DNA of 14,183 nucleotides from Pseudomonadota bacterium (GTDB taxonomy: Bacteria > Pseudomonadota > Alphaproteobacteria > Rhizobiales > Rhizobiaceae). The stretch spans positions 1-14,183 of the forward strand of contig JAFAGL010000214.1 in the NCBI GenBank assembly GCA_023422735.1, read 5' to 3'. The notes under the pieces were generated by a model. The model ran no database searches. It was not told the origin of the DNA and was given only the letters and a program-made list of their open reading frames with translations. Below, piece by piece: positions 5,959 through 12,642 of the stretch. The stretch's first letter is position 1. Every line of letters begins with the position of its first letter. The position numbers and the translations under genes were made by a program.

Positions 5959-7170
5959 TCAAGATCTGCCGGCAGCTTCCTTCATATTGGGGAGGAATAT
6001 GGTCAGCAGTCCCAAAAGCGGCAGGAAGGAGCAAACGCGGTAAACGAATTCGATTCCCCTCGCATCGGCCACAACACCAAGCACAGCCGCTGCAATGCCG
6101 CCCATTCCGAAAGCAAAGCCGAAGAAGATGCCGGCAATCATGCCGACGCGGCCCGGAACGAGTTCCTGTGCAAAAACGACGATGGCTGGAAAAGCCGATG
6201 ACAAGATCAAGCCGATGCACGCCGTAAGCACGATCGTGGTTTCGATCCCGACATAGGGGAGCGCAAGAGTGAACGGCACCACGCCCAGGATCGAGAACCA
6301 GATCACGCTTTTGGCGCCGAAACGATCGCCAATCGGCCCGCCGGCCACCGTTCCGGCCGCAGCTGCGCCCAGAAAGACGAACAGCATCAACTGCGCCTGC
6401 TGCACATCCACGCCGAAACGATGAATGGCATAGAACGTGTAGTAGCTCGAAATGCTGGCCATATAGATGTTCTTGGTGAAAACGAGCAAAGCCAGCACGA
6501 CCAGCGCGTTTCGCACCTTCGTGCGATGAAACGGCAAGGTGAGATCCACCGGCGGACGGTTGGCGGTATCGCGCCGGTACTGGCTATACCAGTTGCTGAC
6601 GCGAAACAGCACGATCATGCCGATAAAGGCCGCAACCGAAAACCAGGCAATGCTGCTCTGGCCATTCGGAACCACGATGAACGCGGCCAGCAAGGGCCCG
6701 ATCGCCGAGCCGAAATTACCCCCGACCTGAAAAACGGATTGCGCCAGGCCGAAACGCCCGCCCGACGCCATGCGCGCCACGCGCGAGGATTCTGGGTGAA
6801 AGATCGCCGAGCCGATACCGACCATCGAAGCGCCGAGCAGCAAGGCCGGATAGCTATGCGCGGTCGCCAGAACGAAAAGGCCGAGCAAGGTGGAGCCCAT
6901 CCCGACCGGAAGCGAGTAAGGCATGGGTTTCTTATCGGTATAAAGTCCGACCACCGGTTGCAGCAGTGACGCGGTCACCTGAAACGCCATGGTCAAAAGG
7001 CCAATCTGCCAGAAATCCAGCCGATATTCCGCTTTCAGGATCGGATAGATCGAGGCCAAAAGCGTTTGCATCAAATCATTGAGGAAATGACAGAAGCTGA
7101 CCGCCAGAATGATCGGCATCACTGTTTGCGTCGCGAAAGACGCCTTCGCTGGCTGAACGGTCGCAGTCAT
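5959..7170 (-). CDS. MFS transporter, fosmidomycin-resistance (Fsr) type
   Basis: This 403-residue inner-membrane transporter of the major facilitator superfamily closely matches the pattern of Fsr, the fosmidomycin exporter of E. coli. The strongest hallmark is HPESSRVARMASGGRFGLAQSVFQVGGNFGSAIGPLLAAF at about residues 125-165. The N-terminus has FCHFLNDLMQTLLASIYPILK (27-47), where the family typically carries HxxxDxxQ. Loop 2-3 contains GLYTDKKPMPYSLPVGM. About twelve hydrophobic segments are separated by a basic central loop (around 193-215), and a second MFS loop motif is seen in GPIGDRFGAKS. The ATG at 7170 has AGGA seven bases upstream. It is divergent from an AraC-type regulator with about 137 bp between the starts, which suggests local control. 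The actual substrate is not shown by sequence; an antimicrobial or small organic molecule is the likely guess. I leave the symbol blank for that reason. Confidence 0.93.
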   Translation of the reverse strand: MTATVQPAKASFATQTVMPIILAVSFCHFLNDLMQTLLASIYPILKAEYRLDFWQIGLLTMAFQVTASLLQPVVGLYTDKKPMPYSLPVGMGSTLLGLFVLATAHSYPALLLGASMVGIGSAIFHPESSRVARMASGGRFGLAQSVFQVGGNFGSAIGPLLAAFIVVPNGQSSIAWFSVAAFIGMIVLFRVSNWYSQYRRDTANRPPVDLTLPFHRTKVRNALVVLALLVFTKNIYMASISSYYTFYAIHRFGVDVQQAQLMLFVFLGAAAAGTVAGGPIGDRFGAKSVIWFSILGVVPFTLALPYVGIETTIVLTACIGLILSSAFPAIVVFAQELVPGRVGMIAGIFFGFAFGMGGIAAAVLGVVADARGIEFVYRVCSFLPLLGLLTIFLPNMKEAAGRS

Positions 7171-7307
7171 TGGAAAATCCTGATTAGAACGTCTGATCTA
7201 TCCCGATTGCACAGTCTGGTCTTTCGTGGTTCGGTCTTAAACTTTCGCAAGTGGGCCAAAATCGTTTGAATACGGACTGGTGCCAATCGACAGGTGAAAC
7301 AGAAGCG

Positions 7308-8099
7308 ATGCGCCAATTCGCAGAAACGGAAACGATCGACGCCGCTGTCGGTGCGGTGTTCACGCTGGACCGGGAATATGGCGCAGGGTCGGTCATAGAG
7401 CCGCATCAGCATATACGGGCGCAATTGCTGCACGCCGTTTCCGGGGTTGTGCTTGTATCGACGCCGCACGGGCGATGGGTTGTGCCCACCGAACATGCAG
7501 TGTGGATCCCCTCTGGTGTCGAGCATTCCGTTCAAATGCTGGGGCGCGTGCATATGAGATCCGCTTATCTTCTGCCGGATGCCAGCCCTGCGCTTCCTGC
7601 CTCGCTTCGTGTTGTGGCGATGACCGCATTGATGCGGGCCTTGATCGACGAAGCGTTGCAACCGCAGTTCAGCGCCGAGAAAAGCCCCCGTATGGACGCA
7701 ATCATCGCTTTGATGCTGCTGGAAATCCCCAGATTGGAGGAGCGACCTTATGCCCTTCCCTTGCCAGCTCAACCTCGACTGGCGACTTTATGCCGGCAGT
7801 TCCTCGATACGCCTGACCCGCATGTGACCATTGATGAATGGGCGCATCAGGCAGGAATGAGCCGTCGCAGTTTCACGCGTAATTTTCAGAAAGAAACTGG
7901 AATGAGCCTGTCTTTATGGCGTCGGCAAGCGATTTTGCTGGCTGCTGTCCAGCGCCTGTCGGCAGGGGAGGCCGTTACAGCTGTCGCGCTTGAGCTCGGC
8001 TATGACAGCGCACCGGCGTTCACGACAATGTTCAAGCAGATGCTGGGCATGTCGCCGCGTGATTATCTCGCATCCCGCCGGATCAGCGCAAAAACCTGA
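7308..8099 (+). CDS. AraC-family transcriptional regulator with cupin N-terminus
   Basis: This is a 263-residue regulator. An N-terminal cupin-like sensing domain (about residues 15-85) has EPHQHIRAQLLHAVSGVVLV and the typical VVPTEHAVWIPSGVEHSV turn. A helical linker precedes a C-terminal AraC DNA-binding domain with two helix-turn-helix units: the first around 174-195 (TIDEWAHQAGMSRRSFTRNFQKETG), the second around 222-252 (AVTAVALELGYDSAPAFTTMFKQMLGMSPRDY). I prefer the ATG at 7308. The longer form begins with a GTG at 7251 that lacks a ribosome binding site and adds a non-family N-terminus. The Shine-Dalgarno at 7308 is also poor (AGGTG 11 bases upstream), so the start is not certain. It is divergent from the Fsr-like exporter and probably controls it; the inducer is unknown. 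Confidence 0.93.
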   Translation: MRQFAETETIDAAVGAVFTLDREYGAGSVIEPHQHIRAQLLHAVSGVVLVSTPHGRWVVPTEHAVWIPSGVEHSVQMLGRVHMRSAYLLPDASPALPASLRVVAMTALMRALIDEALQPQFSAEKSPRMDAIIALMLLEIPRLEERPYALPLPAQPRLATLCRQFLDTPDPHVTIDEWAHQAGMSRRSFTRNFQKETGMSLSLWRRQAILLAAVQRLSAGEAVTAVALELGYDSAPAFTTMFKQMLGMSPRDYLASRRISAKT

Positions 8100-8105
8100 T
8101 TGCCA

Positions 8106-8480
8106 TCATTCGGGTTTCGGTTCGAAAAAGGTCAACCGATTGCCGAATGGATCGATCACACTCACTTCCTTCGTGCCCCAAGGCGGGGTCTCGATCCTCG
8201 GTCGCATATAGGGATAACGTTTGGAATGAAGCTCGCCGTGAAAATCTTCGATACCGGTGATGGCGATCCGGTTCGCTGAGCCAGGTGTCGCGTCGCCGTG
8301 ATGTTCGCTCAGATGCAATTCGCAGATATCGCGGACTATCCCAAGATAAAGCGGCGCTCCAGGATCGAAGCGATGTTCGAAGCTGACGCGGAATCCCAGA
8401 TAATCAAGATAAAAACTGCGCGCCTTCACAATATCGAAAATACGCAGGATCGGCGTAACAGTGCCCAATTTGATGTTCAT
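8106..8480 (-). CDS. Glyoxalase/bleomycin-resistance (VOC) superfamily protein
   Basis: This 124-residue protein has the vicinal-oxygen-chelate fold with two beta-alpha-beta-beta-beta units. It opens VTPILRIFDIVKARSFYLDYLGFRVSFEHRF (8-38), the usual first module. The middle carries CELHLSEHHGDATPGSA (53-69), a segment typical of the glyoxalase/bleomycin-resistance-like subgroup that binds hydrophobic ligands. The second module ends PPWGTKEVSVIDPFGNRLTFFE (99-120). Candidate metal or ligand residues are His56 or His60/61 and Glu120, but catalysis is not assured; many members act as binding proteins giving drug tolerance. The ATG at 8480 has a strong ribosome binding site (GGAGG, 7 bases). It converges on the AraC gene with 6 bp between the stops and follows prs on the same strand. 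It might belong functionally with the exporter, which is only a guess. Confidence 0.9.
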   Translation of the reverse strand: MNIKLGTVTPILRIFDIVKARSFYLDYLGFRVSFEHRFDPGAPLYLGIVRDICELHLSEHHGDATPGSANRIAITGIEDFHGELHSKRYPYMRPRIETPPWGTKEVSVIDPFGNRLTFFEPKPE

Positions 8481-8544
8481 GCGAACTCCTCCGGTCGCAT
8501 TCTAGCATCAATGGGATAGACCTGCGTGCTTTTTCGCAGAGAAG

Positions 8545-9477
8545 CTAGTCGAACAGACTTGAAACGCTTTCTTCCGTTGCGGTGCGCGAGATCGCTTCGC
8601 CGATAAGATCGGCAATCGAGAGAACGCGGATATTATGCGCTGCCTCGACGCTGGAAGTGGGTTGGATCGAGTCGGTGATCACCAGTTCCTTGAGCTTGGA
8701 AGATGTGATGCGCCCAACCGCGCCGCCCGACAAGACGCCATGCGTAATATATGCGGTGACACTGTTCGCGCCGTTGGCCAGCAAAGCATCGGCTGCATTG
8801 CACAGCGTTCCGCCCGAATCGACGATATCATCGTAAAGCAGGCAGTCTGCGCCCTCGACATCGCCGATAATATTCATGACTTCCGATTCGCCGGGACGCT
8901 CGCGACGCTTGTCGACGATCGCAAGCGAGGCATCAACGCGCTTGGCGAGAGCACGTGCGCGCACCACGCCGCCGACATCCGGTGAAACGATCATCAGTTT
9001 TGGCGATGCGTAATTCTGTTTGACGTCGCGCGACATCACCGGAACGGCAAACAGATTGTCGGTCGGGATGTCGAAGAAGCCCTGGATCTGTCCGGCATGA
9101 AGATCCATGGTCAGCACACGATCTGCGCCCGATTGGGTGATCAGATTGGCAACGAGCTTCGCGGAAATGGGCGTGCGGCCCGAAGCGCGGCGATCCTGCC
9201 GAGCATAACCGTAATAAGGGATGACCGCCGTGATACGCCGTGCCGAGGATCGACGGAACGCGTCGATCATGATCAACAGTTCCATCAGGTGATCGTTGGT
9301 CGGGTAGGATGTCGATTGGAGAACAAACACGTCTTCGCCGCGGACATTTTCCTGAACCTCGACAAAGATTTCCTGATCCGCAAAACGGCGGACGCTGGCT
9401 TTACCAAGCGGGATGTTCAGATAGCGGGCGACCGCTTCGGCGAGGATCCTGTTGGAATTTCCCGCAAAAAGCTTCAT
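8545..9477 (-). CDS. prs: Ribose-phosphate pyrophosphokinase (PRPP synthetase)
   Basis: Prs makes 5-phosphoribosyl 1-pyrophosphate from ribose 5-phosphate and ATP, the common precursor for purines, pyrimidines, His, Trp and NAD, in the cytoplasm. The 310-residue length and motifs are those of class I enzymes: FADQEIFVEVQENVRGEDVF at 32-51, the ATP-binding PYYGYARQDRR at 87-97, DLHAGQIQGFFDIP at 125-138, VSPDVGGVVRAR at 164-175, the flexible-loop KRRERPG at 190-196, and the PRPP-binding loop DDIVDSGGT at 216-224. The ATG at 9477 has AAGGA about seven bases upstream and begins with the standard MKLFAGNSN. A promoter-like sequence lies at 9540-9567. The gene lies between an unrecognised lipoprotein gene and the VOC gene on the same strand. 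The 158 bp upstream gap and its own promoter suggest an independent unit. Confidence 0.97.
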   Translation of the reverse strand: MKLFAGNSNRILAEAVARYLNIPLGKASVRRFADQEIFVEVQENVRGEDVFVLQSTSYPTNDHLMELLIMIDAFRRSSARRITAVIPYYGYARQDRRASGRTPISAKLVANLITQSGADRVLTMDLHAGQIQGFFDIPTDNLFAVPVMSRDVKQNYASPKLMIVSPDVGGVVRARALAKRVDASLAIVDKRRERPGESEVMNIIGDVEGADCLLYDDIVDSGGTLCNAADALLANGANSVTAYITHGVLSGGAVGRITSSKLKELVITDSIQPTSSVEAAHNIRVLSIADLIGEAISRTATEESVSSLFD

Positions 9478-9539
9478 CGCCTGTCCTTAATCTGTCGTCG
9501 GTCTCTCGCCAGCCTGATCACCGGCGTTGGATGACGGGG

Positions 9540-9567
9540 CTTTTAGCGTTCAAGACGCGCAATGCAA
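9540..9567 (-). promoter_or_regulatory. Putative sigma-70-type promoter for prs
   Basis: On the minus strand TTGCAT (complement of 9562-9567) and TAAAAG (complement of 9540-9545) are 16 bases apart, giving a leader of about 55 bases before the prs ATG. The core CTTGCATNGC is shared with the putative rplY promoter. This is consensus matching only. Confidence 0.38.
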
Positions 9568-9635
9568 GCGGTGCTTTTCCCAAAATGACATGATGGGCAA
9601 GAAATGCACCTTTCAATCGATTTGATTTTCGGGGC

Positions 9636-10472
9636 TTATCCCGAATGGCTGTGGAGATAGCGCACTGTTTCGTCGATCGACTTGTCGGCCACAGCTTCCA
9701 TGGCTGAAGCAGATACGCCATCCCAGCCGCTGCCAGCCTGTCCGCCCGGTTCGCTGCCCTGAATCCGATGCAACCGATTCCCGGCGCGATCCGAAATTTC
9801 CCAGACATAATTCACAACCGAGCCCGAGCCTTCTGATGTGACGTTGAAATAACCTTTCCTCACATGGGTCGCGCTTGTGTCATCCGCAGTGGTGAAGGCC
9901 AGCCCTTCCTGTTTGGCCCTTGTTCCGAATCGCGTGGCCAAAGGCGAGGCCGCATCGACACCCACGCCGCTGACTTCGGCCAATGCGATGCGGGCAGGCG
10001 CAGAAACGGCAGCAATCTCAGGCGCTTGTTCTTCAGGTTCGGCCTCGCGCCGAACAATAGCGTTCTGGCGCGGTGCTGAAACCGGCGTTAAATCGGCAGC
10101 CTGCGCTTCCAGTGTTTGCGCCCGTCCCTGGCGGCGCTGATCGTAAGAAACGTCTTCGGTTCCTGCATATTCGACACCGCGGCCTGTCGAATTCACAGAA
10201 ACGCTATCCGAATAGGACCCGGCATTTCCAACAGGTGCACGCGGAAGACGAACCCGGGACACCGGGTCATCTTGCGGATAAGCGGATTGGACGGGGGCGG
10301 ATGTATTTGAAAACTGCCCCGTGCTTCCGCCGTAGCCCTCGTCAGAACTATTTGCGGCAAGCACCGACCCTCCGCCGACCTCAAGAGGCGGGATCGGACG
10401 CTCTGAAATATTGCAACCGCCCACGGCGGTGAGTGCGATCATCAGGGCAGAAATATTTCGGCTGTTGACCAT
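9636..10472 (-). CDS. Putative lipoprotein of unknown function
   Basis: This 278-residue protein begins MVNSRNISALMIALTAVGGC, a lipoprotein signal peptide with Cys20 as the lipidated residue (lipobox VGGC). Asn at position +2 does not suggest inner-membrane retention, so the outer membrane is likely. Residues 22 to about 155 are low-complexity, rich in Ser, Gly, Pro, Ala and Gln, and probably disordered. From about 160 to 275 a folded-looking domain follows, with ARIALAEVSGVGVDAASPLATRF, a beta-strand segment KGYFNVTSEGSGSVVNYVWEISDRAGNRLHRIQGSE, and a final helix ETVRYLHSHSG. I do not recognise this domain by name. I chose the ATG at 10472 because of its GGAG (three bases upstream) and because it starts the signal peptide cleanly; the TTG at 10493 would add seven charged residues. 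It is 85 bp downstream of the M24 gene. Confidence 0.82.
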   Translation of the reverse strand: MVNSRNISALMIALTAVGGCNISERPIPPLEVGGGSVLAANSSDEGYGGSTGQFSNTSAPVQSAYPQDDPVSRVRLPRAPVGNAGSYSDSVSVNSTGRGVEYAGTEDVSYDQRRQGRAQTLEAQAADLTPVSAPRQNAIVRREAEPEEQAPEIAAVSAPARIALAEVSGVGVDAASPLATRFGTRAKQEGLAFTTADDTSATHVRKGYFNVTSEGSGSVVNYVWEISDRAGNRLHRIQGSEPGGQAGSGWDGVSASAMEAVADKSIDETVRYLHSHSG

Positions 10473-10540
10473 GGTCTCCTTCCGTCGCCGCAAGGATAAC
10501 CTGAAACTTCTTACCTGAATCTGCGTGTCACGCGCGGAAT

Positions 10541-10559
10541 GATCTTAACCTTAACGATC
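10541..10559. repeat. AT-rich imperfect palindrome
   Basis: Two GATC tetramers flank a pair of TTAA boxes (GATC-TTAA-CC-TTAA-C-GATC). It is an almost perfect inverted repeat overlapping the last codon and stop of the M24 gene, about 70 bases upstream of the lipoprotein start. It could be a regulator site. The TTAA boxes are 2 bp apart, not 7 as in full CtrA sites. It does not look like a terminator, since no T-run follows. Confidence 0.35.
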
Positions 10560-11712
10560 AGTTTTGAACGATGAGATCGAGCCCGTGACGCGACAGCGCG
10601 CGGGGAGCACCATCGGTCGTAAGATAGGTCCGGCCAAGGGTCATCGCCGTTTCGGTGTCGGAGTCCATGATGATCATATGCGCGAACAACGTCATGTCCG
10701 GGGCGATCGGCTCGGGATTGCCCTGATGGAACATGGGTTTGTCCATCCAGGATGGGCTGAAGCGCGCGCCAACGGAATAACCGCAAGCATTCAGGCGATG
10801 GCGTGTGAGTTCATAGGCTTCCATGACCTTCGCATGCGCATCGAAAACATCACCGAATGTCTTGCCGGGGACCATCACTTCTTCAACGGCTAACAGGGCT
10901 TCACGTGCGGCCTCAAACAATTCCTGATGCCGACGCGTGGCGCGTCCGGTCAGCACGGTGCGCATCATGGGTGCGTGATAATGATGGAAGACGCCTGCCC
11001 ATTCCAGCGTCAACTGGTCCTGCTTGGTGAGCTTGCGGCGACCTGCCTTGTATCGGCATAACAAAGCATCTGTGCCCGAGCCGATGATGAACTCGTTTGC
11101 CGGATAATCGCCTCCTCCGGCAAATATAGCGCCCTGCATTGCGGCAAGAATCACGCCTTCGTCGGCGCCGGCTTTGATCAAGGGAAGGGCAGCATCCAAG
11201 GCTTCATCGCTGAGCTCTGCCGCACGCTCGGCCTTCTTGATCTCGGCGGCACTTTTGAAAACGCGCAGCCGGGGAATGATTGCCGATGCATCCTTGATCT
11301 TGCCGAAGGTCTGCAACTGTTCGTCGAGACGCCGGCCATTCAGGCCGGTCAAGCCATGCGTGTCATATTCCACACCGATCTGGGCACCGAGCAGGTCGAG
11401 ATCATTGAGAAGGTTGCGCAGATCGAGGGTGGGATCGGCATCTCCGCGATCGGTCCACAACGCAATCTCCTCGATTGTCGAAGTATGGCGCGCCTGGCGC
11501 AGATCCGCTGACCGGGTCAGCAGCACCATTGAGCCATCGGACTTCAACACAAGGCACTGGAAGAAGCAGAAGCCGAATGTGTCATAGCCTGTGAGCCAAT
11601 ACATGCTTTCCTGCGCGAAGATCAGCAGTGCGTCGAGCTTGGCAGCAGCCATTTCAACGAGCAAACGGTCCCGCCGCGCGTCGAATTCCGATTTTTCGAA
11701 GTGAAGGGCCAT
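10558..11712 (-). CDS. M24-fold (creatinase/Xaa-Pro peptidase-like) protein lacking metal ligands
   Basis: This 384-residue protein has the two-domain layout of the M24B creatinase/prolidase superfamily: an N-terminal creatinase domain (about 10-150, with DALLIFAQESMYWLTGYDTFGFCFFQ) and a C-terminal pita-bread domain (about 155-375). The five metal ligands of aminopeptidases appear to be missing. By alignment to the usual pattern the first Asp is Glu237 (LEWAG), the second falls at Pro248 (YHAPMMRT), the His of GHG is Tyr312 (NACGYSVGARF), the EPG Glu is His345 (LFAHMIIMD) and the final Glu falls near Gly360/Arg361 (TLGRTYLTTDG). Creatinase is a metal-free member, so another chemistry is possible. 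Related rhizobial proteins are usually labelled Xaa-Pro dipeptidase or M24 family. Its ATG overlaps the pgeF stop by one base (TGATG), which implies translational coupling. The true substrate is unknown. Confidence 0.88.
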   Translation of the reverse strand: MALHFEKSEFDARRDRLLVEMAAAKLDALLIFAQESMYWLTGYDTFGFCFFQCLVLKSDGSMVLLTRSADLRQARHTSTIEEIALWTDRGDADPTLDLRNLLNDLDLLGAQIGVEYDTHGLTGLNGRRLDEQLQTFGKIKDASAIIPRLRVFKSAAEIKKAERAAELSDEALDAALPLIKAGADEGVILAAMQGAIFAGGGDYPANEFIIGSGTDALLCRYKAGRRKLTKQDQLTLEWAGVFHHYHAPMMRTVLTGRATRRHQELFEAAREALLAVEEVMVPGKTFGDVFDAHAKVMEAYELTRHRLNACGYSVGARFSPSWMDKPMFHQGNPEPIAPDMTLFAHMIIMDSDTETAMTLGRTYLTTDGAPRALSRHGLDLIVQN

Positions 11713-12509
11713 CAGCGTTCCTCCAGCATGATTGCAGATATCTGGCGTCCGTAATCGGCTTCGCCACGGTGGGTCGTGCGCCGATAGGAAAAAAACAGCT
11801 CGTCTTCGGCATAGGTGCAGCGATACATCGCTTCGGCCTGGACACCGGCCCGCCGCAGCCTGTCGACCGTGTAGGTGTTGAGATCGAATAGAGCGCGGCC
11901 CTCATTGGCCGATTTTGCGAAATAACGGAGATTTTCGGCGTCGGCCTCCACGAAGCGCGCCACGAATTCGGGGCCGACCTCGTAATTCGTCGCGCCGATC
12001 GAGGGGCCAAGCACGGCCGTGATGCGCTGACGGCTCGCGCCCAATTGTTCCATCTTGTCGATCGTGTCTTCCAGCACGCCTGACAATGCGCCTTTCCAGC
12101 CAGCATGCGCTGCCCCGATGACACCGGCCTGCGCGTCGGCGTAAAGAACGGGCCCGCAATCTGCTGTAGCGACGGCGATCACCACACCAGGCGTTGCGGT
12201 GACGACCGCATCCACCTTCGGACGTTCGCCAGCAAACGGCCCTTCCACGATGACCGCTTCAGCGGAATGGACCTGATGCGGGGTGACCAGCAAATCTCTG
12301 TCCTTGCCGAACCATTCCGAGACACGCTTGCGATTTTCGCGCACCGCATTCTGGTCGTCATCAGAACCCAAACCAATGTTCAGGCTATCGTAGATGCCCT
12401 TGGAAACACCGCCGATGCGGGTAAAATAGCCGTGACGTGCGGTTTCGCCCAAGGCGGCGTCTAGCAGGGCGGACCGGATCGGTTCGGGCCGATAAGCATG
12501 TTCAATCAT
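11712..12509 (-). CDS. pgeF: Peptidoglycan editing factor PgeF (laccase-domain protein)
   Basis: This 265-residue protein belongs to the YfiH/YlmD family, once labelled multicopper polyphenol oxidases. E. coli YfiH (PgeF) removes L-Ser misincorporated into peptidoglycan precursors, and other members deaminate adenosine. The three residues forming the metal site are seen: His81 in TPHQVHSAE, Cys118 in VATADCGPVL and His135 in AAHAGWKGAL. GYFTRIGGVSKGIYDSLNIG (27-46) and the C-terminal CTYAEDELFFSYRR (231-244) are also family hallmarks. The ATG at 12509 lacks a clear Shine-Dalgarno, which is notable given the palindrome at 12533-12549 just upstream. It is 133 bp after midA on the same strand and its stop overlaps the M24 start (TGATG at 11710-11714). 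The lgt-midA-pgeF order links it to cell-envelope genes. The exact substrate in this organism is inferred from the family. Confidence 0.93.
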   Translation of the reverse strand: MIEHAYRPEPIRSALLDAALGETARHGYFTRIGGVSKGIYDSLNIGLGSDDDQNAVRENRKRVSEWFGKDRDLLVTPHQVHSAEAVIVEGPFAGERPKVDAVVTATPGVVIAVATADCGPVLYADAQAGVIGAAHAGWKGALSGVLEDTIDKMEQLGASRQRITAVLGPSIGATNYEVGPEFVARFVEADAENLRYFAKSANEGRALFDLNTYTVDRLRRAGVQAEAMYRCTYAEDELFFSYRRTTHRGEADYGRQISAIMLEER

Positions 12510-12532
12510 AAGTGGATCGCTAGACTTTGTGG

Positions 12533-12549
12533 AATCGGTGCCACCGATT
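12533..12549. repeat. Perfect 17-bp palindrome before pgeF
   Basis: AATCGGTG (12533-12540) and CACCGATT (12542-12549) are exact inverted 8-bp arms around one central base. It sits 24-40 bases upstream of the pgeF ATG. The compact symmetry suits a dimeric repressor operator, or a 6-bp RNA stem with a 5-base loop. CCACC at 12541-12545 can also pair with GGTGG at 12553-12557, giving an alternative fold. Confidence 0.5.
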
Positions 12550-12578
12550 GGAGGTGGCCGTTGTTCACTTCGCGTTGA

Positions 12579-12607
12579 ATCGTGGGGCAGGGCGGGCTAC
12601 AAGTCAA
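12579..12607 (-). promoter_or_regulatory. Possible promoter for pgeF
   Basis: On the minus strand TTGACT (complement of 12602-12607; 5 of 6 match to TTGACA) lies 17 bases from CACGAT (complement of 12579-12584; 3 of 6 match to TATAAT). The start would be near 12572, so the palindrome at 12533-12549 would lie in the leader, about 25-40 bases downstream. The weak -10 makes this tentative. Confidence 0.28.
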
Positions 12608-12642
12608 TCCGTCGCACCTCAAGGAATTCATCGGCGACCGGA

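Noticed and set aside
7167..7772. 201-codon minus-strand ORF opposite the AraC gene
   Set aside because: It is antisense to a clear AraC regulator and overlaps the exporter start; it is a shadow frame.
8524..8541. Terminator hairpin after prs (CTGCG...CGCAG)
   Set aside because: The stem is only 5 bp, and no T-run follows on the minus strand.
10541..10559. Possible CtrA binding site (paired TTAA boxes)
   Set aside because: The spacing between TTAA boxes is 2 bp, whereas full CtrA sites have 7 bp; kept only as an unexplained palindrome.
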